Assembly (NCBI GenBank): GCA_963799455.1
Contig: CAWCXF010000007.1
Span: 62,001-126,000 of the forward strand
DNA: 64,000 nt
Reading direction: 5' to 3'
From: CAWCXF01 sp963799455
Lineage (GTDB): Bacteria; Pseudomonadota; Alphaproteobacteria; Rhodobacterales; Rhodobacteraceae
Shown here: positions 43,191 to 51,917 of the stretch, piece after piece
How positions within the stretch are numbered: position 1 is the first letter of the stretch
Layout: the number at the start of each line of letters is the position of its first letter
Program-made: the position numbers and the translations under genes
The notes under the pieces: model-generated
Seen by the model: the letters and a program-made list of their open reading frames with translations, nothing else
What the model was told of the DNA's origin: nothing
The model's database searches: none

Positions 43191-44970
43191 TCACTTGCCG
43201 GCCTTTTCGGCCGCTTCGCGTTCCGCCAGCCGGGCTTTTTCCGCTTTCTCCGCCTCTGCCGCAGCGCGCAATTGCGGGTTCTTGGAATAAAGATAGCTTT
43301 GCTGGGCCAGTGTCAGGATGTTGTTGGTTACCCAGTAGAGCAGCAGTCCGGCAGCAAAGGGCGCCATCACGAACATCAGCACCCACGGCAGGATGCTGAA
43401 GATCTGTTGCTGCATCGGGTCCATCTGGGCTCGGATTGAGCTTGAAGGTCAGCCACATGGTGATGCCCAGCAACACCGCAAGGATGCCGATACCCAGGAA
43501 TGACGGCGGCGTGAAGGGCAACAGGCCGAACAGGTTGAGGATCATCGCCGGATCGGGCGCGGACAAATCTGACACCCACAAGAACTTTTCGTGGCGCATC
43601 TCGACCGACAGGATCAGCACCTTGTACAGCGCGAAGAAGATCGGAATCTGGATGAAGATCGGCAGGCACCCGCCAAGCGGATTGACCCCCTCCTTCTTGT
43701 AAAGCGCCATCATTTCCTGCTGGAGCTTGGTCTTGTCTTCCTTGTGCCGCTCCTGCAGCGCCTTCATCTTGGGCTGCACCGCTTTCATCTGCGCCATCGA
43801 AGAAAACTGCTTTTGTGCAATCGGAAACATCACGAGGCGGATCAGCAAGGTCAGCATGATGATCGCTACGCCAAAATTGCCGACCAGATTGTTGAACTGG
43901 TGAAGCAGCCACAGCATCGGCTTCTCGAACCATTCGAACCAGCCCCAGTCGATGGCTTTGCCAAACAGACCAATGCCGCCGGCTTGATACTGGTCGAGGA
44001 TTTCGCTTTCCTTCACGCCAGCAAACAGGCGCGTGGTGCGCGTCAACTGGTCGCCGGGAGCGATTGTCTGGGCATCGTAGATAAGGTCGGCGCGGAACTC
44101 TTCCTCGCTCATCGCGCGAAATTTCACGTCGGCCCCGACGCCCTTTTCCGCAACGAGCGCGGCCAACCAGTATGTGTCGGTAAAGCCGGCCCATTCCGGA
44201 TTGCCGACATCGACTTCGCGTTCATCGGCCAGATCATCGTAATCGACATCATAGCTGACCGCTTCTGCCGAGCCGCTGATCGGGCCGGAATGCGCGTTCC
44301 AGATATCGGGCGATGCGGTCGCGCTGGTGCGTGCGACGAGACCGTACGGCTGTGCGACAATTGCGCCTTGGCCGCGATTGGCAACGGTCTGGGTGACGGT
44401 GAACATGTAGTTGTCGTCGACGGCGATCCGGATCGCGTAAGCGCGACCCGCCCCATCCGTGTGCCGCAAGGTCACAGGAGTATCGACGCTCAACGAACCT
44501 CCATCGCTTTGCCACACAGTGTCGCCATTGGTGGCAAGCTTGCCATCGACCAGCCAGCCGAAGCGCGAAAACTGCTCGATCGGCGTGCCCTCGGGTGCAA
44601 ACAGCTGGATCGGGCCACTGTCCTGGCTCGTGTCCTGCCGATATTTGGTCAGCGTAACATCGTCGATCCGAGCCCCGCGCGGGTTGATCGAGCCGGTTAC
44701 ACTGGGCGCATCGATAGCAACACGATCGGAACCGCCCAGCGCCGTCGCCAGATCGACTTCACGCGCAATCTGCGCCCCGTCGATGGCCGCGCCGCTGCCT
44801 GAACCCTCGCCCATAGTGGCAACGGCGCGTTCCGTCGGCGAATCGACCTCGGTGGTCGCAGCTATCGGTGCAGTGGCTTCGGGATAGAAGTACCGCATCC
44901 CTGCGTCCCAACCGACAAGCATCAGTCCGCATAGCAAGACCGCGATGAGTAAATTGCGCTGATTTTCCAA
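43191..44970 (-). CDS. yidC: Membrane protein insertase YidC, one frameshift
   Basis: The YidC insertase has an N-terminal helix (MENQRNLLIAVLLCG), a large periplasmic beta domain and five C-terminal helices. Intact parts include PLGGCLPIFIQIPIFFALYKVL and the conserved Arg in LLIRLVMFPIAQKQF. After WLTFKLNPSP, near 43425, the frame shifts by one: continuing in the next frame gives MDPMQQQIFSILPWVLMFVMAPFAAGLLLYW and ends at 43191, the expected C terminus. Length is 3n+1. YidC is essential, so one surplus base in the sequence is likely. engB and yidD/rnpA flank it. Confidence 0.92.
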
Positions 44971-45085
44971 GGTCGATCCTGCGATTACGATAGCTATTCA
45001 GATGGGTTGGGTGTGTTAGACTATCAAGACACCGGTCGCCTGCCGCATAGGGCCACGGCCTTCACCGGTCTCTTGAATGATCATT

Positions 45086-45298
45086 TCACGGAACCGGGTC
45101 GTGTCCATGTCCCCCAAACGGATGGCAGCGCCCTAGCCGTTTAGCCGCCAGCCATCCACCCTTGATTGCGCCGTATTTGTGGAGCGCCTCGATCGCGTAT
45201 TGCGAACATGACGGGCTGAAACGGCACGTCGATGGCAGAATCCGACTTGGGCCCCATTGCCAGGCGCGCGCCACCGCGATGAGAGCGCGGCTTATCAT
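45086..45298 (-). CDS. yidD: Membrane protein insertion efficiency factor YidD
   Basis: A 70-residue protein with the family hallmark CRFSPSCSQYAIEALHKYGAIKGGWLAAKRL and the ending CHPFGGHGHDPVP. The N-terminal amphipathic helix (ISRALIAVARAWQ) sits on the inner membrane. ATG 45298 overlaps the end of rnpA (ATGA), giving the standard rpmH-rnpA-yidD-yidC order. A 115-base gap to yidC shows no gene. Confidence 0.95.
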   Translation of the reverse strand: MISRALIAVARAWQWGPSRILPSTCRFSPSCSQYAIEALHKYGAIKGGWLAAKRLGRCHPFGGHGHDPVP

Positions 45299-45727
45299 TG
45301 CGGAACGGCGCCGCCGCCGGAACGCGACCTTGTGCCCGGTGAGCGGTCGCGGCGGCGATTGCCACGGCGCGGGCGCCAGGGCGGATCAGCCTGTCCCTGA
45401 GCCAGGCGTACCAACGCCTCGTTGAGATCGGCGCGTAACCGGGCGTAATCCTGCTCGATCCCGCCTGCGCGCCCGATCAGAACGTAGTCGTGATGGTCCT
45501 GCGCCAGTTCGGCGCAAACACTCGTTCGCCAATTCCCTGAACCTGCGCTTCATCCGGTTGCGTACGACCGCATTGCCAATCTTCTTGGTCACCGTGATGC
45601 CCAGGCGAACGTGGCGGCCATCATTGGGGTGGGCAAGCAGGACAAATCCCGCCCGTGCCACGCGCTTTCCAGCATTTGCCGCAAGAAAGTCGGCACGTTT
45701 TCGCATGGTGGGAACGCGGTCTGGCAT
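45295..45727 (-). CDS. rnpA: Ribonuclease P protein component, one frameshift
   Basis: RnpA is the protein subunit of RNase P, which trims tRNA 5' ends. The N-terminal part has FLAANAGKRVARAGFVLLA and the RNR motif VVRNRMKRRFRELANE. Near 45515 the long frame drifts into low-complexity Arg-rich text. Continuing in the next frame gives ELAQDHHDYVLIGRAGG and a basic tail to a TGA at 45295-45297 that overlaps the yidD ATG. Length is 3n+1. As with yidC, the essential function and conserved context suggest one surplus base and not decay. ATG 45727 or the in-frame ATG at 45706 could be the start. Confidence 0.88.
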
Positions 45728-45831
45728 TTGCGCCCTATATACGAACGGGCCCCCCGATGGGGAGCCCGCTTGTGCCAGCTTGTGGCGATTCGATTAGCGT
45801 GCGCCCGCTTGAACAGCGGACGATCACCGTG

Positions 45832-45966
45832 TCAGGCGCTGAGTTTCTTGCGACCGCGGCGACGACGCATCCGCAGAACATTGCGACCACCGACGGTCTT
45901 TTTGCGCGCGAAGAAACCATGCCGACGGGCACGCACGAGATTGCTTGGCTGGAAAGTCCGTTTCAT
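45832..45966 (-). CDS. rpmH: 50S ribosomal protein L34
   Basis: A 44-residue very basic protein: MKRTFQPSNLVRARRHGF, FARKKTVGGR, NVLRMRRRRGRKKLSA. This is the full conserved L34. It is first in the rpmH-rnpA-yidD-yidC-engB block, with a leader of about 60 bases after the terminator of the preceding gene. Confidence 0.95.
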   Translation of the reverse strand: MKRTFQPSNLVRARRHGFFARKKTVGGRNVLRMRRRRGRKKLSA

Positions 45967-46023
45967 CGGATTTGTCCTTCAAAATTTGATGTGTCAGCGA
46001 GCCCAAGGCGGGTTTCGCGGCAA

Positions 46024-46050
46024 AGAAAAAGCCGCCCGAGGACGGCTGTT
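46024..46050 (-). terminator. Terminator between the ClpP-like gene and rpmH
   Basis: Read on the minus strand: AGCCGTCC, then GGGCGGCT followed by TTTTTCTTT. The stem is 7-8 bp with a tight loop. It closes the gene at 46069-46983 and precedes rpmH. Confidence 0.7.
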
Positions 46051-46068
46051 TTCCGACAGAGGGCGCGA

Positions 46069-46983
46069 CTATAAGAAGCGCACTGCCAAGTCAAGGTCCC
46101 AAAGCATTGTGTGGACCAGCCCTAGCTGACGGTGATCGAGCAGCGCAAGGGTTTGGCGGTCATCGGTGTCATCATTACGCTTGGCTATACGGGTGGTCAC
46201 TTGCGGTGCTTCGGCCAGCCGGACCTCGGCATCGGTCCAGATTCGCATGGCTCGCGCGTCCAGCCACAGCGCATCGGAATGCGGTACCGAATTGGTCATG
46301 TCGTAAAAGGCGCGGGCTTTGCCCTCACCCATGCCGACCGCGCGATAATACTCGATATAGGCGCGGTTCTGCGCCGAATCATGGGCGTAGTCGGAAGCTT
46401 CGCGGCCTTCATCGTCGCGCCAGGAATGAACCGCGAACTCGGCCCCTTCCTCGATGATGCGGCGGGTGCCGGCCATGAACAGGTCAACCGCACCCGAACG
46501 GACCGATCCCCGGGCGGGCACGATGGTGGCGATATCCGCCTCGTGGATCATCCGGCCCAGTGACAGGTTGGCGCGGTCGTCATAAGTGCCGGGAGCCTCG
46601 ACCATGACCAGCGCGTCGATCTCGGGAAAGGCGCGCATCATGGCGGAAAAATGCTGGGGTGATGCCGCGTCGGTCGCACCGACAAGGCTCGCTGTATCGG
46701 GTGATGTGACTTCGAAAGGACCGAATCGATAGGCGATTGGGTTCGCCGTTTTCGGGCTCGCGACAAAGGCAATGTCCACCGCTAGCGGAAAGGCTATCGG
46801 CGCAACCGCCAGGCGTGTGGCCTTGGTCGCAATCGCGTTCTCGTCAACCTCGCCTGTCGTCACCGATGCCAGTGCAAGCTTTGCCAGTTGGGCATCGATC
46901 ACTGTCGTTGCAGCAGGCGCGGCAAAAGCTGGCTGGGCTGCAGCCATCGATAAAGTCAGTGCCGGGAGTGTCCAACGCAACAT
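46069..46983 (-). CDS. Exported ClpP/crotonase-fold protein (COG3904-like)
   Basis: A 304-residue protein with a signal peptide (MLRWTLPALTLSMAAAQPAFA). The second half resembles periplasmic ClpP-like proteins: ALVMVEAPGTYDDRANLSLGRMIH (where a GGS-type oxyanion loop usually sits), VPARGSVRSGAVDLFMAG at the nucleophile-serine position, and GAEFAVHSWRDD at the histidine position. Both Ser and His candidates are present but the catalytic identity is not proven. It is divergent from comM. Confidence 0.6.
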   Translation of the reverse strand: MLRWTLPALTLSMAAAQPAFAAPAATTVIDAQLAKLALASVTTGEVDENAIATKATRLAVAPIAFPLAVDIAFVASPKTANPIAYRFGPFEVTSPDTASLVGATDAASPQHFSAMMRAFPEIDALVMVEAPGTYDDRANLSLGRMIHEADIATIVPARGSVRSGAVDLFMAGTRRIIEEGAEFAVHSWRDDEGREASDYAHDSAQNRAYIEYYRAVGMGEGKARAFYDMTNSVPHSDALWLDARAMRIWTDAEVRLAEAPQVTTRIAKRNDDTDDRQTLALLDHRQLGLVHTMLWDLDLAVRFL

Positions 46984-47139
46984 GACCCGAAGAATGCGGC
47001 AAAAGCGTAAACCAAACGCTAAGGCTCACCCTAGTCAGCGAATTAAGCATAAAAACGCTAGAAATATCCAAGCTTTGTCCACTAAGCCTGTTTGCGCGGG
47101 CAGTCCGGTTCGCAACCAGACACAAAGGGCTTTGTTCAC

Positions 47140-48648
47140 GTGGTCGCACTCGTCAAAACGGTCGCTTATCTCGGGCTGGAGGCGCGCAGCGTCGAAGTGC
47201 AATGCCAGGTTGCCGCCGGGATGCCGCGTTTCACGGTGGTCGGCCTGCCCGACAAGGCCGTGGGTGAAAGCCGTGAGAGGGTGCAGGCGGCATTGGCGGC
47301 GATGGGTCTGGCCCTGCCGCCCAAACGCATTACCATCAACCTCTCGCCCGCCGATCTGCCCAAGGAAGGGTCGCATTACGACTTGCCGATTGCGCTCGCG
47401 CTGTTGGCGGCGATGGGAGTGACCGATGCCGAGCAGTTGGGCGACTGGATGGCCGTGGGCGAGTTGTCGCTGGACGGGCGCGTGGTGGCGTGCCCCGGCG
47501 TATTGCTGGCGGCGATGCATGCCAGCGGCGCGGAATGCGGATTGATCTGCCCGGCCGCGCAAGGGGGCGAGGCCCGTTGGGCAAGCGGAGTGCCGGTGCT
47601 GGGCGCGCCCGATCTGGCGAGCCTGCTCAATCACCTGAAGGGCACGCAGCAATTGCCGCAACCGGCAATGGGCGAGGTAGAGGCCGCCGCGCACGGTCCC
47701 GATCTCAAGCAGGTAAAGGGGCAGGAAACCGCCAAGCGTGCGCTGGAGATTGCCGCTGCCGGTGGTCACAATCTGTTGATGGTCGGCCCTCCGGGCGCTG
47801 GCAAGAGCCTGCTCGCCTCGTGCCTGCCCGGCATCCTGCCGCCGCTTTCGTCTGCCGAAGCGCTCGAGGTGAGTATGGTGCAATCGGTTGCCGGTATGCT
47901 GGAAGAAGGGCGCATCAGCCGCGCTCGGCCCTATCGCGCGCCGCATCATTCCGCCTCGATGGCCGCGCTGACCGGGGGCGGTTTGAAGGTCAAGCCGGGC
48001 GAAGTCAGTCTGGCCCACCTGGGCGTGCTGTTTCTTGACGAGTTGCCGGAATTCCAGCGACCGGTGCTCGATTCGCTGCGGCAACCGCTGGAAACCGGCC
48101 ATGTCGATGTCGCTCGCGCCAACGCTCACGTTACGTTCCCGGCCCAGGTGCAATTGGTGGCAGCGATGAACCCGTGCCGTTGCGGCCATCTAGGCGATCC
48201 TTCGCTGGCGTGTTCGCGCGCTCCGCGATGCGCCGCAGACTATCAGGGTCGCGTTTCTGGACCGCTGCTGGACCGGATCGATCTGCACGTCGAAGTCGAT
48301 CCGGTCAGCGCCGCCGATCTTGCCTTGCCCCCGTCGGCCGAAGGCAGCGCGCAGGTCGCATCGAGAGTTGCGGCTGCCCGGGCGGTGCAGACCGAACGCT
48401 TCGCCGATACCGGCGCGCGGTCCAATGCCGAACTCGACAATGATGCGCTCGACAAGGTGGCACAACCGGATCAGGCCGGACAGGCCTTGTTGATGCAAGC
48501 GGCAGAAGCGATGCGGATGTCGGCGCGTGGCTATGTGCGGATGCGGCGGGTCGCAAGAACCATCGCCGATCTGGCCGGATCGCAGAATGTGGGACGCCTT
48601 CATGTTGCCGAGGCGCTGAGCTACAGGCGGCAGGCGCCGCGCGCCTGA
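47140..48648 (+). CDS. comM: YifB/ComM-family Mg-chelatase-like AAA+ ATPase
   Basis: A 502-residue hexameric helicase-like ATPase; ComM extends recombination branches during natural transformation. The N-terminal LonC-like domain (VTVVGLPDKAVGESRERV-type sequence, DLPKEGSHYDLPIALAL) is followed by Walker A VGPPGAGKSLL, Walker B VLFLDELPEF, sensor AAMNPCRCGH and the C-terminal Mg_chelatase_C helix region. GTG at 47140 with an AAAGGG element is the preferred start; an in-frame extension to 47092 is not conserved. Confidence 0.93.
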   Translation: MVALVKTVAYLGLEARSVEVQCQVAAGMPRFTVVGLPDKAVGESRERVQAALAAMGLALPPKRITINLSPADLPKEGSHYDLPIALALLAAMGVTDAEQLGDWMAVGELSLDGRVVACPGVLLAAMHASGAECGLICPAAQGGEARWASGVPVLGAPDLASLLNHLKGTQQLPQPAMGEVEAAAHGPDLKQVKGQETAKRALEIAAAGGHNLLMVGPPGAGKSLLASCLPGILPPLSSAEALEVSMVQSVAGMLEEGRISRARPYRAPHHSASMAALTGGGLKVKPGEVSLAHLGVLFLDELPEFQRPVLDSLRQPLETGHVDVARANAHVTFPAQVQLVAAMNPCRCGHLGDPSLACSRAPRCAADYQGRVSGPLLDRIDLHVEVDPVSAADLALPPSAEGSAQVASRVAAARAVQTERFADTGARSNAELDNDALDKVAQPDQAGQALLMQAAEAMRMSARGYVRMRRVARTIADLAGSQNVGRLHVAEALSYRRQAPRA

Positions 48649-48733
48649 TCGGGCTATTCACTTGCGGGCAATACGGTAGAAGCCAAGGCTGCGACTGGAC
48701 CGCGCCGCTGCGGCAGTCACCCTGACAGGCCAG

Positions 48734-49516
48734 ATGCGACACGAAATCTCTGACACTGCAGACCAGCCGTCAGGCTATGGCGGAGTGGATGCTCCGGGAC
48801 GATGGCGGACGCGAGCACTTGCCATTGCAGTGGCCGTCGTCATCGAAGGTTTGTTGCTGCTGGCCTTACTCACGCTTGGCAGCAGAGGCGGATCTGAAGG
48901 GGCCGATGCCCGAGATATCGTGGCTTTCACGCTAGAGGACGAGGCAACCGACCCCGCCGAGCCTGAAGCCGCGCCAGAGCCAGCGGTCCTGCCCGCCCAA
49001 ACGGTCCCGGTGGTCCGGCCCGTTCCTGTGCCGGAGGCCGCAGCCGATTTGGCTTTGCCAGAGCGGCGCGAGATTCCGGCGCTTGTTACCGTGCCGGCAG
49101 ACACTCTGGCCAAATCAGACATCACACCGGGCGCAACCGCCGCACCGCCTGCGCGCATTTATGGTCCCGTAGACAGCGGAGCATCGTCGGGCGACAGCGA
49201 ACGGGTCGGCACGGCGCCCAATGGAGAACCGATGTATGCCGCCCGCTGGTACCGCGAACCGACGCGGGCCGAGTTGGCAGGCTATCTTTCCACCGCGTCC
49301 CCGCCCAGCCGGGCATTGATCACGTGCCGCACCGTTTCGGAATTCCGGGTGGAGGATTGCGTGCTGCTGGAGGAATGGCCGCGTGGCTCTGACATCGGGC
49401 GGGCGGTGCTGGCGGCAACCTGGCAGTTCAAGGTGCGACCACCACGCATTGGCGGACGCTCCCAGGTCGGGTCCTGGGTGCGGATCAGGATCGATTACAC
49501 GGTAAACCGTCGCTAG
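48734..49516 (+). CDS. TonB-like periplasm-spanning protein
   Basis: A 260-residue protein with one N-terminal membrane helix (ALAIAVAVVIEGLLLLALL), a Pro/Ala/Glu-rich linker (residues ~60-130) and a globular C-terminal domain ending AATWQFKVRPPRIGG and VGSWVRIRIDYTVN. The topology and the final beta strand fit TonB-family energy transducers, but no Glu-Pro/Lys-Pro repeats are seen and no ExbBD genes are near. It may be a TonB paralogue or a stand-alone cell-envelope protein. Confidence 0.55.
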   Translation: MRHEISDTADQPSGYGGVDAPGRWRTRALAIAVAVVIEGLLLLALLTLGSRGGSEGADARDIVAFTLEDEATDPAEPEAAPEPAVLPAQTVPVVRPVPVPEAAADLALPERREIPALVTVPADTLAKSDITPGATAAPPARIYGPVDSGASSGDSERVGTAPNGEPMYAARWYREPTRAELAGYLSTASPPSRALITCRTVSEFRVEDCVLLEEWPRGSDIGRAVLAATWQFKVRPPRIGGRSQVGSWVRIRIDYTVNRR

Positions 49517-49531
49517 GTCTGATTACATTTG

Positions 49532-49915
49532 TCACTCTTCCCGGCGGAAAAGGGGGACGGCGTCCCACCACATCGCGTAGCTGGAATTCCTGGCCAGCTT
49601 GCGGTTCTCGTCGGGTGCACCATCGTCCCACCAGACCGGGCCACGTTCACCCAAAGCGACCTTGGCCAGATGAACTTGCGAGCGCGCGATCTCTTCCGCT
49701 GCCGGATCTGCGGCCCTTTTGGCGGCGCCCACACCTCGCCGCGCATCCATCAATTGCTTGACCAGCGCCGACCGCTCGGTTTCGGACAATGCGGGATTGC
49801 TCGTTCGCCATAATCGCCCGCGCACCACGATGTAACGATCGTCGGGAGTACGCAGAACCCCGGTTTCGGTGTCTTTCGGCTCCGCGATGGCGTGACGCCC
49901 GTCAGGCGGAGGCAA
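49532..49915 (-). CDS. Conserved small soluble protein of unknown function
   Basis: About 127 residues. The recognisable core starts at EPKDTETGVLRTPDDRYIVVRGRLWR and continues with SALVKQLMDARRGVGAAKR and VALGERGPVWWDDGAPDENRKLARN. I know proteins with this VRGRLWR and GPVWWxDGAPD signature as conserved hypothetical proteins in alphaproteobacteria, without known function. No ATG is available. TTG at 49915, overlapping the end of the HxlR gene, is the proposed start, so translation coupling to the regulator is likely. Confidence 0.6.
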   Translation of the reverse strand: MPPPDGRHAIAEPKDTETGVLRTPDDRYIVVRGRLWRTSNPALSETERSALVKQLMDARRGVGAAKRAADPAAEEIARSQVHLAKVALGERGPVWWDDGAPDENRKLARNSSYAMWWDAVPLFRREE

Positions 49916-50402
49916 TCTGCGCTGCCGAACCGCTATCGGTGATCCCCACCTGATCCGGTGTCGTGAAGTGCAAATCGGAATGGTCCAGCACCCGCCCGTC
50001 ATGGGCAAGGATCGAGACCTGGCCGATGGGCATACGATCACGGTTATCGACCAGGACAGGATTTTCGGCAATTTCGTTGCCGTATCTTTGACCCCACTGC
50101 CGCAGCGCCAGCATTGCAGGCAAGAGATCCCTTCCCTTGCCTGTGAGGCGGTATTCGATCTTGCGACGATCATCGGCGCATGATTGCCGCTCAAGAATGC
50201 CATGCTCGACCAGACGGCTGAGCCGGTTCGACAGGATATTGCGGGCGATACCCAGTTCGCTGAGAAATTCCTCGAAATGGCGCAGCCCGTTAAAGCTGGC
50301 GCGCAGGATCATGAACGACCAGCGTTCGCCCATCGCTTCCAATGCCTGAGGCAAGCCGCACTCGCATAATTCACGCAGTGGTTCGCGCAATTTGCCCATC
50401 AA
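49902..50402 (-). CDS. HxlR-family winged-helix transcriptional regulator
   Basis: A 166-residue regulator. The N-terminal cysteines in LCECGLPQALEAMGERWSFMIL match the HxlR start, where a cysteine often senses electrophiles. The winged helix follows (FEEFLSELGIARNILSNRLSRLVEHGIL, then RKIEYRLTGKGRDLLP). A C-terminal extension of ~60 residues is longer than minimal HxlR proteins. It is divergent from the CC_3452-type gene, with a perfect palindrome in the gap, so it probably controls itself and that neighbour. Confidence 0.88.
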   Translation of the reverse strand: MMGKLREPLRELCECGLPQALEAMGERWSFMILRASFNGLRHFEEFLSELGIARNILSNRLSRLVEHGILERQSCADDRRKIEYRLTGKGRDLLPAMLALRQWGQRYGNEIAENPVLVDNRDRMPIGQVSILAHDGRVLDHSDLHFTTPDQVGITDSGSAAQIASA

Positions 50403-50462
50403 GAATCCCCTTCGGCACCCTCATAACCGCAAAGAGCGACGAGTCCAAATATATCAGTTTCG

Positions 50463-50472
50463 GGTTGCAACC
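50463..50472. promoter_or_regulatory. Palindrome in the HxlR / CC_3452 gap, candidate operator
   Basis: GGTTGCAACC is a perfect 10-bp palindrome. It lies 61 bases from the HxlR start and 78 from the divergent gene. GTTGC half-sites recur nearby (around 50500 and 50518). Confidence 0.4.
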
Positions 50473-50549
50473 TATCTCGAACCAATATAGGTAGTGATTC
50501 GCAACTGGTATTAATCAGCAACCCAAATTGATCGCAAAGGATCTCCACC

Positions 50550-50882
50550 ATGCTGCAGACATTCAAGATCGTGAAACCCCTGGCTCTGGCAGTCGTCGCG
50601 GCTGGTTCACTCCTGACGGCGACATTTGCGGTGCCTGCCCCTGCGCGCGCTGCTGATGAGCCATTCTATGTGGCCGAGCTGGCCGGTACTACCGCCAAGG
50701 ACCGTGTCATATCCGACGGAACAGCCTGGGTGTGCGGTCCAACCAAGTGCATCGCGGCCAAAACCCGGGCGCGGCCATTGCGCGTGTGTCGGGGACTTCA
50801 CGGCAATGTCGGCACCATCTCGTCATTCATCGTGGATGGCGAGGCGATGTCAGCCGAACAGTTGGCAAAGTGCAACGCCTGA
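50550..50882 (+). CDS. CC_3452-family exported protein
   Basis: A 110-residue protein with a signal peptide (KPLALAVVAAGSLLTATFAV, cleavage around ARA-AD) and a mature domain with two disulfide-type cysteine pairs: WVCGPTKC and RVCRGLH with a C-terminal LAKCNA. The AWVC...C and GTISSFIVDGEAM pattern is the one I associate with the small CC_3452 family of Caulobacter and sphingomonads, which has no known function. It is followed by a strong terminator. Confidence 0.7.
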   Translation: MLQTFKIVKPLALAVVAAGSLLTATFAVPAPARAADEPFYVAELAGTTAKDRVISDGTAWVCGPTKCIAAKTRARPLRVCRGLHGNVGTISSFIVDGEAMSAEQLAKCNA

Positions 50883-50928
50883 TCAAACCACTCCCTGCGC
50901 TCCGACCGTTCATGGATCGCAGCCCTTG

Positions 50929-50960
50929 GCCCCCGACCTATCCGCGTCGGGGGCTTTTTC
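50929..50960 (+). terminator. Rho-independent terminator after the CC_3452-type gene
   Basis: A nine-base-pair stem, GCCCCCGAC / GTCGGGGGC, with an 8-base loop, followed by TTTTTC. Confidence 0.92.
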
Positions 50961-50967
50961 TTGAGGA

Positions 50968-51618
50968 TCAGGCAATCGCGCTCTCGAGGAGCCCTCGATG
51001 GCAAAAGTCCTGTTCAAGCTCGGCGGCACCGCCAACGAAATGATGCACCTGCCAGCCGCACCGCGATGCAGCAGTAATGTTGCCACCATTGTCGTCAATA
51101 AACAGCATCGTACTGGCAGGATGGCCAAACCTTTTCTCGGCAATCGCGAATATGGCGGGGTCGGGTTTGATCAGTCTTTCCTCACCCGACACCACCACGT
51201 CGCGAAAATGCGAGAACAGCGCATGGCGCGGGCGAAATCTGGCCCAGAACTCCGCTCCGAAATTGGTGATGGCATACAGGGGCACGTTGCGCGCAGCCAG
51301 TCGCTCGATCAGTTCAGGCACACCGGCCACATAGCCGGGAATGCTTTCTTCGAACCTGTCAGCGTAAGCGGCAATCACCGCCGCATACTCGGGATATTCA
51401 CGCGCGCGCTCGGCCACCATATCGCCAGGAGGCCGTCCGGCGTCGGTCTGGGCGTGCCATTGTTCGGTAACCACCGTTGAGCAGAACCAGTCCAGCTCTT
51501 CACGGTTCTCGATCAGCTTGCCAAATATCAGGCGAAGATCCCATTCGACGATGACGCGCCCAATGTCGAAAACGACGGCCTCGATGGTGGTTGCCCGCAA
51601 TTCGCATCCCCCGGACAT
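50968..51618 (-). CDS. HAD-superfamily hydrolase
   Basis: A 216-residue haloacid-dehalogenase-like phosphatase. Motif I is VVFDIGRVIVEWD, which has Asp then Gly where the classical second Asp (DxD) would be, typical of the YihX/epoxide-hydrolase-N group. Motif II is YAITNFGAEF, motif III contains RLIKPDPAIF, and motif IV is MLFIDDNGGNI. It is probably a cytoplasmic phosphatase of unknown substrate. The start at 51618 lies 4 bases after the rpmJ terminator and has no ribosome-binding site; a TTG at 51600 is an alternative. Confidence 0.85.
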   Translation of the reverse strand: MSGGCELRATTIEAVVFDIGRVIVEWDLRLIFGKLIENREELDWFCSTVVTEQWHAQTDAGRPPGDMVAERAREYPEYAAVIAAYADRFEESIPGYVAGVPELIERLAARNVPLYAITNFGAEFWARFRPRHALFSHFRDVVVSGEERLIKPDPAIFAIAEKRFGHPASTMLFIDDNGGNITAASRCGWQVHHFVGGAAELEQDFCHRGLLESAIA

Positions 51619-51621
51619 GCA

Positions 51622-51647
51622 AAAGCCCCCGCTATTGCGGAGGCTTT
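51622..51647 (-). terminator. Terminator after rpmJ
   Basis: Minus-strand AAAGCCTCCGC / GCGGGGGCTTT with a 4-base loop (one mismatch), then a short T-rich stretch. The HAD gene begins right behind it. Confidence 0.75.
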
Positions 51648-51698
51648 GCTGGCGTCAGTAAGACAAATGACCGCGACGAATCGCGGCATTCAGCGTCG

Positions 51699-51824
51699 TC
51701 AGCCCTGGCGGGCCTTGAAGCGCCGGTTCGTCTTGTTGATCACGTAGGTGCGACCACGACGGCGAATCACGCGGCAGTCGCGATGGCGGTTCTTCAGCGA
51801 CTTGAGGCTGTTGCGGACTTTCAT
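51699..51824 (-). CDS. rpmJ: 50S ribosomal protein L36, zinc-free YkgO type
   Basis: A 41-residue basic protein: MKVRNSLKSLKNRHRDCRVI, RRRGRTYVINKTNRR, FKARQG. The zinc-type L36 of E. coli is shorter (about 37-38 residues) and has three cysteines and a histidine. This one has a single cysteine and the longer YkgO-like ending, the form that does not bind zinc. It is too short to appear as a long ORF but the match is full length. Confidence 0.93.
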   Translation of the reverse strand: MKVRNSLKSLKNRHRDCRVIRRRGRTYVINKTNRRFKARQG

Positions 51825-51917
51825 CGATCAATCTTTCGGTAATGTGTTGCGCGGCCCAGATGGATATCCGGGGCGCTGAAATCAAGGCGCGGCCACTAGG
51901 CGGCACGCCTCTTCAAG

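Noticed and set aside
44971..45085. tRNA or small RNA between yidC and yidD
   Set aside because: No cloverleaf or CCA-like end could be drawn, only an ordinary leader.
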